A DNA stretch of 60,233 bases, taken from NCBI GenBank assembly GCA_025351765.1, contig JANXVH010000104.1:1-60233 (forward strand), read 5' to 3'. Position numbers and translations under genes: made by a program. Below the pieces are notes generated by a model. It saw nothing but the letters and a program-made list of their open reading frames with translations. It was not told the origin of the DNA and searched no databases. Below, piece after piece: positions 37,649 to 45,747 of this stretch. Positions within the stretch are counted from its first letter, which is position 1. Each line of letters begins with the position of its first letter. The stretch comes from Pedobacter sp. GTDB taxonomy: Bacteria > Bacteroidota > Bacteroidia > Sphingobacteriales > Sphingobacteriaceae.

Positions 37649-38476
37649 ATGATACAAAAAGAGGAGTTTTCATTAGTAGGAGCCAACGGGATGATGATTC
37701 ATGGCGACTATTCAATTGCCGACACGGAAACTACCGTTCCAACTGTGGTATTCGTACATGGCTTTAAGGGGTTTAAAGATTGGGGAGCTCATCATATAAT
37801 GGCTCATTTTTTCGCCCATAATGGTTTCCGCTATTTAAAATTCAACTGCTCTCACGGGGGTGTGACTGCCGAGAAGCCTAATGATGTTACCGATTTGGAC
37901 AGCTTTGCAGCTAATACCGTAAGTAGAGAACTGTACGACCTCAATGCGGTAATTGATTATACTGAAAATACATTTCCTTCTTCTCCAATATTCCTAATTG
38001 GCCACAGTCGCGGGGGCGGGCTAGTCATCATCAAAGCTGCAACTGACGAGCGTGTTACGAAACTCGTAACCTGGTCTTCCATCGCTGATTTCAGTAGCCT
38101 TTGGAAAAAAGAGCAGGAAGATGAATGGCTCAAAACAGGAAAGATTTTTGTAGAGAATGCCAGAACTAAAGAGAAAATGCCACTAAACAGCACTTTGTTA
38201 ATTGATGTTCAGGAGCATGCAAAGAAATTCAATATTCTTAAAGCAGCCAGGAAAATAGATATCCCATGGCTGATACTGCATGGAGATAGTGATGTAAATG
38301 TAGACTTTACCGTTGCTCAGCAGCTGGCTCAACAACAGGTGAATGCAGAGATCCAGATCATCAAAGGAGCCAATCATGTGTACGGTGCTTCACACCCCTA
38401 CACGCCGGCAAAACTGCCTGAGCAGCTTCAGCAGGTGGCTGATAAAACTTTAAATTTCTTTAGACAGGGTAATTAA
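37649..38476 (+). CDS. Alpha/beta hydrolase
   Basis: The 275-residue protein shows HGFKGFKDWG (oxyanion region), the nucleophile elbow IGHSRGGG, the acid in LHGDSDVNV and the histidine in GANHVYGA, so the triad is complete. It is cytoplasmic with no signal. The substrate is unknown. ATG 37649 is preferred over the TTG-led extension from 37616, which adds residues of different character. It is convergent with the GH127-like gene, their stops only 1 base apart. Confidence 0.85.
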   Translation: MIQKEEFSLVGANGMMIHGDYSIADTETTVPTVVFVHGFKGFKDWGAHHIMAHFFAHNGFRYLKFNCSHGGVTAEKPNDVTDLDSFAANTVSRELYDLNAVIDYTENTFPSSPIFLIGHSRGGGLVIIKAATDERVTKLVTWSSIADFSSLWKKEQEDEWLKTGKIFVENARTKEKMPLNSTLLIDVQEHAKKFNILKAARKIDIPWLILHGDSDVNVDFTVAQQLAQQQVNAEIQIIKGANHVYGASHPYTPAKLPEQLQQVADKTLNFFRQGN

Positions 38477-38477
38477 A

Positions 38478-40994
38478 CTATAGTGCTTTCACTATAATAT
38501 TATCCATAGTGGCTAAAGCATTGTATGTCCTTAAACCAATATTACCTGTTTTATATTCTGAATCAATGGCGGTAAGCAATGGCTTTTCACTACTATTGAT
38601 AAACACAGAAATATTGCTACCTACTGCGCGTATTTTGACAGCATATTTCTCATTCAATTTAACAGGATATTTTACTTCATTGATCACTACCCATTTCTTA
38701 TTGCTGGCTTTACCCAGTTGCACCAACCCACTTCCCGGATTTAGCCCAACATAATAGCCTTCGTATGCTTCTGATCCTATTGCTGGTTTGTCTACCCTAA
38801 ATAACATCCCCGCATCGCCAGCAGTAGTAACGGTTAAGTCAGCACTGTATACAAAATCTGTAAATTTAGTTCCAGAGGCAATAACTTTTGAACCCTGGTT
38901 GCCCGAGCTGTTATTTCCGTTTGATGCGCAATGGATTGAGTTGTCTTTATAGAACCACCCTCCTCCATAGATCACCCATCCTTCTGCGGTATTGTCATTA
39001 AAACGCTCAGTGTATTCCTTACTAATCTTTGAAGGTATGCCAATTGTTGGAAATACGCTTAAGCGGATATTTTCTGATCCATAGGGAACAAGCAAAATTT
39101 CTTCGGTTTGTGCTCCGGAGGCTAGCGGGCTAAAAGGGACATCAAACGCAGCCATCTTACTGTAATCCATTCCCCAATCGGCAATCTGTTTTGCCTTAAC
39201 TTTTAATTGTACCGGTGTTTCTTCTTGTATAAATGGGTTTTGCGGCATTTGCTTCTTTACCACGGTAAATTGATCGTTTAATGGAGAATTACCAATTAAC
39301 AAACCATAATTCCAAGGGGATACCGGAGAGATTTCAGTTTCGTAGAAACCTTTAACTGCAAATTCTTTGACGTTTTTTATAGATGGCTTTATTTTTAAAG
39401 CATAAACCAGAGGGCCTCTTTCTACACTTACTGCATTATTTACCTGCTTTGAGGTAGAAATATTCATTGGAAAATTCAGTACAACTTTATCATTATCAAC
39501 CCAGTTTCTTGCAATGGTATACAGTTCTGCTGATTTTACCCCGGTCATCAATTTACCATTTACCAGCACTTCAGGCTTTGTGCACCAGCCAGGAATCCTG
39601 AACTGCAGCGGGAAATTGGTTTGCTGATCAAGGGAGACAGTAATCCTGATCTGCTCTTCAAATGGATAATTGGTATCCTCTGTAAGCTTTACCTTTGTGC
39701 CTGATCCCACTATTCCGGAAATTTCCATTGGGCCATAGGTATTTAAAGCCAATCCACCTGTTGGGGTAGCCAGGCAACTGTTTTTAACAAAATAAGGCCA
39801 ACCCATGTGCATGTTATACCTACAGCAGGGAAATCCAGAATAAGGGCTAAGAACGATTCCCGAAGAATAATCCTGGTTAAACCCATGACCTCCGGGTAAA
39901 CTTTGTACCTGATTGGGAAGGGTATAATAAGAATGACTTTTCAAGTCCCTGCTAAACTGAGCGGGTAGTGCATTAAAAGCCACTTTTTCCAGCTGATCTC
40001 CGAGGCTTGCGTTATGAATAATTCTAGATGCGGTTTCCAAACTCTGCATCCACTCCACAACTGTACAAGTCTCTACTCCCTGGATGGAACTGTTGCCCGA
40101 TAGGAATTCAGTACCCGCTGATAAGCCTGTTGGCTGACCATGATCATGCACCAGGTGGTTTATTCCTGTTTGCATAGCATTGGTATTGATAGATGAGGAA
40201 TTGATTTGAGAATAAACTGCAGGGAACTTTAATGCCTGTGCCACATTAACCATGTGCTTTGGCTGGTAATCATCTCCATAGTAAAAGAACTGATTTTTGT
40301 TATAGATATCTATCCAGGGATAGGCTTGTTCTTTCAGTTTAGCAGCTAGTTCCAGCAGGTATTTTTCGCCTGTCTTGTTATAAACCCATAAAGCCAGTTC
40401 CATATTGTCGCCCGCCCTTGATTTGCCCCAGCTATCTAGGGGGTCTTTATCCAGGTTTGCTAACTGGTATTTAAAATATTTTGCAAGGAATGGAACAACT
40501 CTTTTGTCATTAGTGGCCTCGTAATAACTTTGCAATGCATACATAAATGGCATTCTGGGCCACCAGTCTTTCATCTTAAGCGGCCCAAACAACCCGCTTT
40601 CCTGCTGATGTTCGAGTGTATAATCTATCCATTTCTGCGCCTTGCTTTTCAATCCAGGATCATCAAGTGTATAAGCTAGCGCAACCAGACCCTTAACATA
40701 ATAAGGTACCTTTTCCCAACTGTTACCAGTACCGCCCAGCCAATCGGAGTTCTTGCCTAAGTTTTCAGCTTCGGGATAAAGCTCCTCTGCATTGCCGGTA
40801 AAGCCGTCTTTTTGAAGTTCAAGTTGCTTTAACAACCAACCTTTTGCTTTGATGCTTCCTAATGGAAGTTGCACATATACATCCTGCTTTAAGGGGGCGA
40901 GGTTAAAATTGTAAGGCTTCGTGCGCTGCGCTTGAAGATGCCCTGTATAAAAAAGACAGGAAAATACAAGAATAAAAATGTTGAAAGATCTCAT
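38478..40994 (-). CDS. Secreted GH127-like glycosidase (beta-L-arabinofuranosidase family) with C-terminal laminin-G/CBM66-like domain
   Basis: The 838-residue protein starts with a signal peptide ending near LQAQ. The central (alpha/alpha)6 barrel (about 30-560) has EELYPEAENLG, DNMELALW, the VETC motif and the FPCCRYNMHMGW segment. In GH127 the Glu and the three Cys of these two motifs hold zinc and the nucleophilic cysteine, so the active site looks intact. From about residue 650 a beta-sandwich (YTERFNDNTAEGW to TMDNIIVKA) resembles a CBM66/laminin-G-like binding domain. It should release arabinofuranose or a similar sugar from plant glycans outside the cytoplasm. No susCD pair is adjacent. 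Confidence 0.82.
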   Translation of the reverse strand: MRSFNIFILVFSCLFYTGHLQAQRTKPYNFNLAPLKQDVYVQLPLGSIKAKGWLLKQLELQKDGFTGNAEELYPEAENLGKNSDWLGGTGNSWEKVPYYVKGLVALAYTLDDPGLKSKAQKWIDYTLEHQQESGLFGPLKMKDWWPRMPFMYALQSYYEATNDKRVVPFLAKYFKYQLANLDKDPLDSWGKSRAGDNMELALWVYNKTGEKYLLELAAKLKEQAYPWIDIYNKNQFFYYGDDYQPKHMVNVAQALKFPAVYSQINSSSINTNAMQTGINHLVHDHGQPTGLSAGTEFLSGNSSIQGVETCTVVEWMQSLETASRIIHNASLGDQLEKVAFNALPAQFSRDLKSHSYYTLPNQVQSLPGGHGFNQDYSSGIVLSPYSGFPCCRYNMHMGWPYFVKNSCLATPTGGLALNTYGPMEISGIVGSGTKVKLTEDTNYPFEEQIRITVSLDQQTNFPLQFRIPGWCTKPEVLVNGKLMTGVKSAELYTIARNWVDNDKVVLNFPMNISTSKQVNNAVSVERGPLVYALKIKPSIKNVKEFAVKGFYETEISPVSPWNYGLLIGNSPLNDQFTVVKKQMPQNPFIQEETPVQLKVKAKQIADWGMDYSKMAAFDVPFSPLASGAQTEEILLVPYGSENIRLSVFPTIGIPSKISKEYTERFNDNTAEGWVIYGGGWFYKDNSIHCASNGNNSSGNQGSKVIASGTKFTDFVYSADLTVTTAGDAGMLFRVDKPAIGSEAYEGYYVGLNPGSGLVQLGKASNKKWVVINEVKYPVKLNEKYAVKIRAVGSNISVFINSSEKPLLTAIDSEYKTGNIGLRTYNALATMDNIIVKAL

Positions 40995-41037
40995 AATATA
41001 TGGCTAAACGATAAAGGTATTCAAAAAATAAACAATC

Positions 41038-41394
41038 TTATCTTTCATTCCTTAGCTTATCGCGATGTTTTGTCCCCCAAACTGCCAGAGACTGTAATAT
41101 ATCTCCTAAAGTATCTGCATAGGGAGTTAGCTGGTATTCCACAACTATTGGACTCTGTGTATGTACAATTCGCTTTACAAAACCATTTAATTCCAATTCT
41201 TTTAACTCGCTGGATAACACACGTGCGGAAATGCCTTGAACCATTCGTTGAATTTCGTTAAACCTCATACTCCCTTCCCTTAATGCGGCAATCACCCGCA
41301 GCTTCCACTTCCCCCCAATTACATACAGGGCATCGCCGATAGGCGCAAGAAAAGCATTACACTCTGGCCTAAGACCAATCATTTCATCACTCAT
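41038..41394 (-). CDS. HxlR-family transcriptional regulator
   Basis: The 118-residue winged-helix protein has the family phrases DALYVIGGKWKLRVIAAL and RFNEIQRMVQGISARVLSSELKELE. Cysteine near residue 14 (CNAF-like position) may sense redox or quinones as in related YodB/CatR proteins. It is divergent from an azoreductase gene, a pairing seen for quinone/diazo stress control. A perfect dyad lies between the two. Confidence 0.93.
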   Translation of the reverse strand: MSDEMIGLRPECNAFLAPIGDALYVIGGKWKLRVIAALREGSMRFNEIQRMVQGISARVLSSELKELELNGFVKRIVHTQSPIVVEYQLTPYADTLGDILQSLAVWGTKHRDKLRNER

Positions 41395-41421
41395 AAAACA
41401 TTGATTAACAAATAACTAATT

Positions 41422-41443
41422 AAAAGGTTAGTGCTAACCTTTT
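41422..41443. promoter_or_regulatory. Perfect 22-bp dyad, candidate HxlR operator
   Basis: AAAAGGTTAG-TG-CTAACCTTTT is a perfect inverted repeat with a two-base centre. It lies 27 bases before the HxlR start and 88 before azoR. It is the right size and place for a dimeric winged-helix repressor to control both genes. Confidence 0.7.
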
Positions 41444-41530
41444 GTATATTACTAACATTTAATAACCAAATATAACTAGTATTGTCGAGTCATTAATGAT
41501 GACTGAGAATTAAAAATAAATTATTTAGAG

Positions 41531-42133
41531 ATGAAAAAGATACTTCATATTATTTCGAGCCCACGGGGCAATGCATCACTGAGCATCAAATTAGGAAATG
41601 CAGTTGTTGAAAAAATACAATCAAGCTATCCGGGTAGTATAGTAAAGGAAAAAAACCTGGTAGAAAATCACTTTCCTCATCTTGAGGAGGCGCACCTTAC
41701 TTCTTTTTTTACACCTGCAGAAAGCAGAACACCGGAGAATTTATTAGCTATCAAACATTCTGATGAGGCGATCTCGGAAATAAAAGACGCAGATATTATT
41801 GTTATTGGAGCACCCATGTATAATTTCAGCATCCATTCTACCTTAAAAGCTTGGTTAGATCATGTTGTAAGAGCAGGGGTTACTTTTAAGTATGATCAGA
41901 ATGGACCACAGGGTCTAATTAAAGACAAAACGCTTTATATAGCGATCTCTTCTGGAGGAATTTATACTGAAGGGCCTATGAAATCAATGGACTTTATAGA
42001 GCCGTACTTGCGGACAGTACTAGGGTTTCTAGGTATGACCGACATCACTTTCTTTCGAGTAGAGGGCACTAATATTCCTGAATTAAAAGATGGCGCTCTG
42101 GAAAAAGGCATTCGCAGTATCACTATCAAGTAA
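41531..42133 (+). CDS. azoR: FMN-dependent NADH:quinone reductase / azoreductase
   Basis: The 200-residue flavodoxin-like enzyme has SSPRGNASLSIKL near the N-terminus for FMN phosphate binding, IGAPMYNFSIHSTLKAWLDHVVRAG, and SSGGIYTEGP. It reduces quinones and azo compounds by two electrons. It is under probable control of the divergent HxlR gene. Confidence 0.93.
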   Translation: MKKILHIISSPRGNASLSIKLGNAVVEKIQSSYPGSIVKEKNLVENHFPHLEEAHLTSFFTPAESRTPENLLAIKHSDEAISEIKDADIIVIGAPMYNFSIHSTLKAWLDHVVRAGVTFKYDQNGPQGLIKDKTLYIAISSGGIYTEGPMKSMDFIEPYLRTVLGFLGMTDITFFRVEGTNIPELKDGALEKGIRSITIK

Positions 42134-42140
42134 AAGAACT

Positions 42141-42170
42141 TGGCTGGTCTTAATTATTGCAGACCAGCCA
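42141..42170. terminator. Bidirectional terminator between azoR and the DUF2807 gene
   Basis: A 10-bp perfect stem TGGCTGGTCT/AGACCAGCCA with a 10-base loop lies between the convergent stops. The T run is short on both sides, so it may be a modest terminator. Confidence 0.7.
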
Positions 42171-42182
42171 GTTTCTTGATAC

Positions 42183-43037
42183 CTACCTTTTCAATTTAAA
42201 CATCTGCTTAATGTTCACAGCAGGCATTTCAACCGCTGTAGAATCAGAAAAACTTCCCGAACAGTTGTTTATCTGAATGTTTGAAATCTTAACTTTCGAT
42301 TTGCCTAATGTATTTAAAGTAAGATTTTTGATTACTTTATCCGGCTGATCTCCATCTTCTCCGTTGATCTCAATTTCTGAATTACCTTCGGCACTGATGT
42401 TCAGTTTATCCATATTACTGGAGCGAGTTGTAAGATTTGTATTTTTTAGGTTAATGGTAGCTGACACTACATTACTGTTTTCCATTCCAAAGCCCTTTAC
42501 ATCAACAATGTTTGCGTTTAGGTTTTTAATCAATGCGTCTCCATCTATCCAGGCCGATTCGCCTTTGGTTACATTAAATTCAAGCGAATCCAGTTTAGCA
42601 CTTAGGTTTATACTTCGGGCATTCTCTATATTTAATCGCTTAAAGCTAGGGGCATAGATGTTAATTCTTTTATAATCATCTTCTACATTACTTGGCTTTT
42701 TGATGATGATCTGCAAAATACCTTCCGCATCAACAACAGCTGTAACCAACGCTCTTGCTTTTTCAGGAATTTTAATACCGTATTTATCATCCTGTATCAG
42801 TTTTACAACTAGTGCCAGTCGGTCTGCCCCTTCGATGTGTATTCCACTAAATTGCTTAGGAAATGATATAGCCACCATTTCTCTTGATGGATCCTCGAAA
42901 GATTCCTTCACATTTACATCGGCATGATGATTATCTCCTTCAACCATAAAAACTCTCGAGAACACCGCCATCGCTAAAATAGGCAGCAATATCAACGTTA
43001 GCCCAAACGCTATTAATAATTTATTACTCTTTTTCAT
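42183..43037 (-). CDS. DUF2807-like envelope protein (beta-helix head domain)
   Basis: The 284-residue protein has an N-terminal membrane anchor (about 7-28) and a long stretch of short beta-rich repeats (FKRLNIENARSINLS, IKNLNANIVDVKG, ATINLKNTNLTTRSS), as in the putative auto-transporter adhesin head domain family common in Bacteroidota. It begins 3 bases after the GntR gene, so it belongs to the ABC/GntR operon. Function is unknown. Confidence 0.7.
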   Translation of the reverse strand: MKKSNKLLIAFGLTLILLPILAMAVFSRVFMVEGDNHHADVNVKESFEDPSREMVAISFPKQFSGIHIEGADRLALVVKLIQDDKYGIKIPEKARALVTAVVDAEGILQIIIKKPSNVEDDYKRINIYAPSFKRLNIENARSINLSAKLDSLEFNVTKGESAWIDGDALIKNLNANIVDVKGFGMENSNVVSATINLKNTNLTTRSSNMDKLNISAEGNSEIEINGEDGDQPDKVIKNLTLNTLGKSKVKISNIQINNCSGSFSDSTAVEMPAVNIKQMFKLKR

Positions 43038-43040
43038 GTT

Positions 43041-43415
43041 TTAAGTATTAAAAGTTTCTTTAACAAAGGCATCATAACGATTTTGCAACTCGTCAAACCC
43101 AATGTTCAATAAATAAATGTTCCTAAAAACCACAGGTAGCTCATCGTCCATAAACTGCACTTTCCTATAAGCTTTAACATTAGCAATTGCATCTTCATTT
43201 ACAAAAAAACCAATGCCTCTTTTGTTGCTAATTATATTTTTAGTTTGCAGCATTTCGTAGGTGCGCATTACCGTGTTTGGATTCACTTCCAGCTCAACCG
43301 CCATCTCTCTTACCGAAGGGATTTTCTCCTCAGACTTCCACTTAGCGAGCAAGATGCGCTCACAAACATAATCTGCTATTTGAAGGTATATCGCCTTATT
43401 ATCTCTAAATTCCAT
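43041..43415 (-). CDS. GntR-family (YtrA-type) transcriptional regulator
   Basis: The 124-residue protein has the winged helix (EKIPSVREMAVELEVNPNTVMRTYEMLQ, given here in part as SVREMAVELEVNPNTVMRTY) and a short C-terminal helical arm, typical of the YtrA subfamily that controls neighbouring ABC transporter operons. It lies between the permease and DUF2807 genes. A matching dyad is found at the operon promoter. Confidence 0.92.
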   Translation of the reverse strand: MEFRDNKAIYLQIADYVCERILLAKWKSEEKIPSVREMAVELEVNPNTVMRTYEMLQTKNIISNKRGIGFFVNEDAIANVKAYRKVQFMDDELPVVFRNIYLLNIGFDELQNRYDAFVKETFNT

Positions 43416-43432
43416 ATCTATACCTGTTAAAA

Positions 43433-44254
43433 TTACACCTCTTTTTCTTTAAGTCGCACATAGGTGATTACCCAAAATATGACTGTAAGTACTGATATGA
43501 AAAGCGCGACCAACCAAAGTGCTAAATCTTTATCAGGCCCATTACTAAACATAAAATCTTGCTTATTGTGTCTGCCCCGGGTTAGAAAATCAATGGAATT
43601 CATGACAATATAGGTCCAGATTCCAGAAAAGATCATCACAGAAATAGCTGTTTTAATGTAGTGGAATTTGTTAAAATAAATTGATCCCAATAGGAATACA
43701 GCAGTTACAAATAGAGGAATGGCATACAATTGTGGATACAAATTCATCTTGTTAGCGCTAAAGAAATAATCATAGTTATCTCTCACCATAGTAAATTTAC
43801 CTCGTGAGTCATTAAAGGATGTTGAAGTTGCTAAGCTGCTATACGTAGTTCTCAACTTAGTTATAAAACCCAAATCTGTTAAATAAAATATGACAACGTA
43901 GCTAACAACCGCCAGTATTGCCGTAAAGAATATAGCTGCAAGAAATTTCTCAAACGTAGAAGCGGGTATAAGCAGGTCAATGACTGTTTTAGCTTTCTGA
44001 CCGAAATGCGCAAAGTAACTACTTGCAATCACACTGATGAATAAAAATCCGAAGATTAAAAATAGGGGTTCTCTAAAATTGAGCCTGATATCATAAGATG
44101 GCATCTCTTGAAAAGATGGCCATATTGCTACCATATAAAAAGTTGCTATCACCCCAAAAGCTACACCTAAAGTAATCAGGTAAATTTTTCCAAACTCCAG
44201 CCACTGTCTTTTAAGCAGCATACTAAAACGTTGTATATTAAATGTATTGTTCAT
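43433..44254 (-). CDS. ABC transporter permease, ABC-2-like
   Basis: The 273-residue protein has about six hydrophobic helices (near 18-37, 50-67, 100-125, 185-200, 210-225, 250-268) and no catalytic motif. Gene order with an ATPase upstream (10 bases) and a YtrA regulator downstream indicates an exporter-type system for drugs, peptides or lipids. No substrate can be named. Confidence 0.75.
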   Translation of the reverse strand: MNNTFNIQRFSMLLKRQWLEFGKIYLITLGVAFGVIATFYMVAIWPSFQEMPSYDIRLNFREPLFLIFGFLFISVIASSYFAHFGQKAKTVIDLLIPASTFEKFLAAIFFTAILAVVSYVVIFYLTDLGFITKLRTTYSSLATSTSFNDSRGKFTMVRDNYDYFFSANKMNLYPQLYAIPLFVTAVFLLGSIYFNKFHYIKTAISVMIFSGIWTYIVMNSIDFLTRGRHNKQDFMFSNGPDKDLALWLVALFISVLTVIFWVITYVRLKEKEV

Positions 44255-44264
44255 ATCTCTCGTG

Positions 44265-45092
44265 TTAATTAAATACAGTTTTTAGTTTGTTTTTTTCGGT
44301 AAGCATCGCATTGAACAGCAACTCCATGTCTAGCTTACTATCTTCATGATGATAGTTTGGGGTAACCGCATTATAACCCGACAAGGATGGTTCAGCATAG
44401 ATTACCGTCTCGTCAAGTTCTGTCATGCGCTTAAAGCAAAGCTTGCTGGTGATCTCTTCAATTGAGGCTTTTAATGCTACTGCATTTTCATCCAACATAA
44501 TTACCGTATCAATCAGATTATCCAAATCTCTAACCTGATGGGTAGAAATAATAATACAACGATCTTCCGTTAGTGCCGCAGCCATAATTTTGCGAAACTG
44601 CGCCTTAGAAGGAATGTCCAAACCGTTAGTCGGTTCATCCATAATGATCAGCTTAGCTTGTGTTGCCAGTCCGAATGCGATGATCAGTTTCTTCTTTTGC
44701 CCATAGCTCATGTTTACAAGTTTCTGTGCAACCGGAATATCAAATTCTGAAAGAAGATCATTTAAGTATTGATGATCAAAATCGGGATAGAATGGTGCAT
44801 TTGCTTTTACGTAAGCATCAATCTTTACGGAAGGCAAATGAAATTCTTCGGGAATGAAACAGATTTGCTTCAATAGCGATGGTTGTCGCTTCGCGGGATC
44901 AAATCCCATTACCTCTATACTGCCGCTATGCGCGTAGACAAGTCCGGCAAGGTTTTTCAATAAACTTGATTTACCAGCGCCATTTTTCCCAAGCAGTCCA
45001 TAGATATGGCCCGCCTTTAATTGCATGCTCAGATTTTTAAAGAGCAAGTCTTTTTTGGTATAACCAAAGTTTAGGTCGTTAATTTTTATCAT
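44265..45092 (-). CDS. ABC transporter ATP-binding protein (YtrB-like)
   Basis: The 275-residue ATPase has Walker A GKNGAGKSS (about 36-44), a weak signature VNMSYGQKKK, Walker B LIIMDEPTNGLD and the switch histidine ISTHQVRDL. The degenerate C-loop (SYGQ for SGGQ) is normal for this group. It is the first gene of the operon, starting 9 bases after the dyad. Confidence 0.9.
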   Translation of the reverse strand: MIKINDLNFGYTKKDLLFKNLSMQLKAGHIYGLLGKNGAGKSSLLKNLAGLVYAHSGSIEVMGFDPAKRQPSLLKQICFIPEEFHLPSVKIDAYVKANAPFYPDFDHQYLNDLLSEFDIPVAQKLVNMSYGQKKKLIIAFGLATQAKLIIMDEPTNGLDIPSKAQFRKIMAAALTEDRCIIISTHQVRDLDNLIDTVIMLDENAVALKASIEEITSKLCFKRMTELDETVIYAEPSLSGYNAVTPNYHHEDSKLDMELLFNAMLTEKNKLKTVFN

Positions 45093-45100
45093 ACTCTACT

Positions 45101-45127
45101 GTATTAGTTAAATAATACACTAAAGTA
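45101..45127 (-). promoter_or_regulatory. Promoter/operator of the YtrA-type ABC operon
   Basis: On the minus strand, TACTTTAG (45127-45120) is one mismatch from TAnnTTTG. The perfect dyad GTATTA-N6-TAATAC (45101-45118) follows directly, covering the probable start site, just in front of the ATPase gene. A GntR dimer bound there would block transcription. Confidence 0.6.
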
Positions 45128-45239
45128 TAATGTTATTGTCACACTACCAAATTATTTAGACAAAAAGATTAAAACTCCTAATCCTAGCAATTAGGCTTAC
45201 CGTTAAATCTGCACTTTTAAAAATATCGTAAATGCTGTT

Positions 45240-45743
45240 ATGAAAGTAATAGCTGTATTAATGCTGTTGGTGCTGACCGTTATAGCACCCGTAAAAAATG
45301 TTCCTGTAGCCGGTGTTGATCTTAAAAAGTATTCAGGCACCTGGTATTCTTTATATTCCATTCCCACTCCATTTGATAAAGGCAGCCGGGAAACAACAAC
45401 ACGTTATACCCTTAACAATGAAGGATACTTCAATGTATTAACTACTTACAAGAAAACAGGAAGCGAAGAAGTACACACCTATAACTCAAGGATATTCCCA
45501 GACGAGGGTGGCCATGGTTCATCTTTAAAAGCACAATTTATTTGGCCGATAAAAATTGCGTACTGGATTATTGAAATCCCTGATGACTACTCGTATGTTG
45601 TTGTAGGTCACCCAGATCATAAATTTCTTTTCATTATGAGCAGGGCTAATAAATTACCTAAAAAAACCTATGAAGAAATCCTTCAGCGCTGCAAAGCCAA
45701 AGGATATGACATCAGCAAACTGACTTCTCAGCAGCACTCTTAG
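45240..45743 (+). CDS. Lipocalin family protein (Blc-like)
   Basis: The 167-residue protein has an N-terminal signal-like hydrophobic stretch, the lipocalin motif KKYSGTWYSLYSIPTPF (GxW), and the YSYVVVGHPDHKFLFIMSR segment typical of bacterial Blc. Unlike E. coli Blc it lacks a lipobox cysteine, so it is probably soluble in the periplasm or membrane-tethered by the signal. It would bind lipids or lysophospholipids. Its stop is 4 bases from that of ispG (convergent). Confidence 0.85.
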   Translation: MKVIAVLMLLVLTVIAPVKNVPVAGVDLKKYSGTWYSLYSIPTPFDKGSRETTTRYTLNNEGYFNVLTTYKKTGSEEVHTYNSRIFPDEGGHGSSLKAQFIWPIKIAYWIIEIPDDYSYVVVGHPDHKFLFIMSRANKLPKKTYEEILQRCKAKGYDISKLTSQQHS

Positions 45744-45747
45744 TCAG

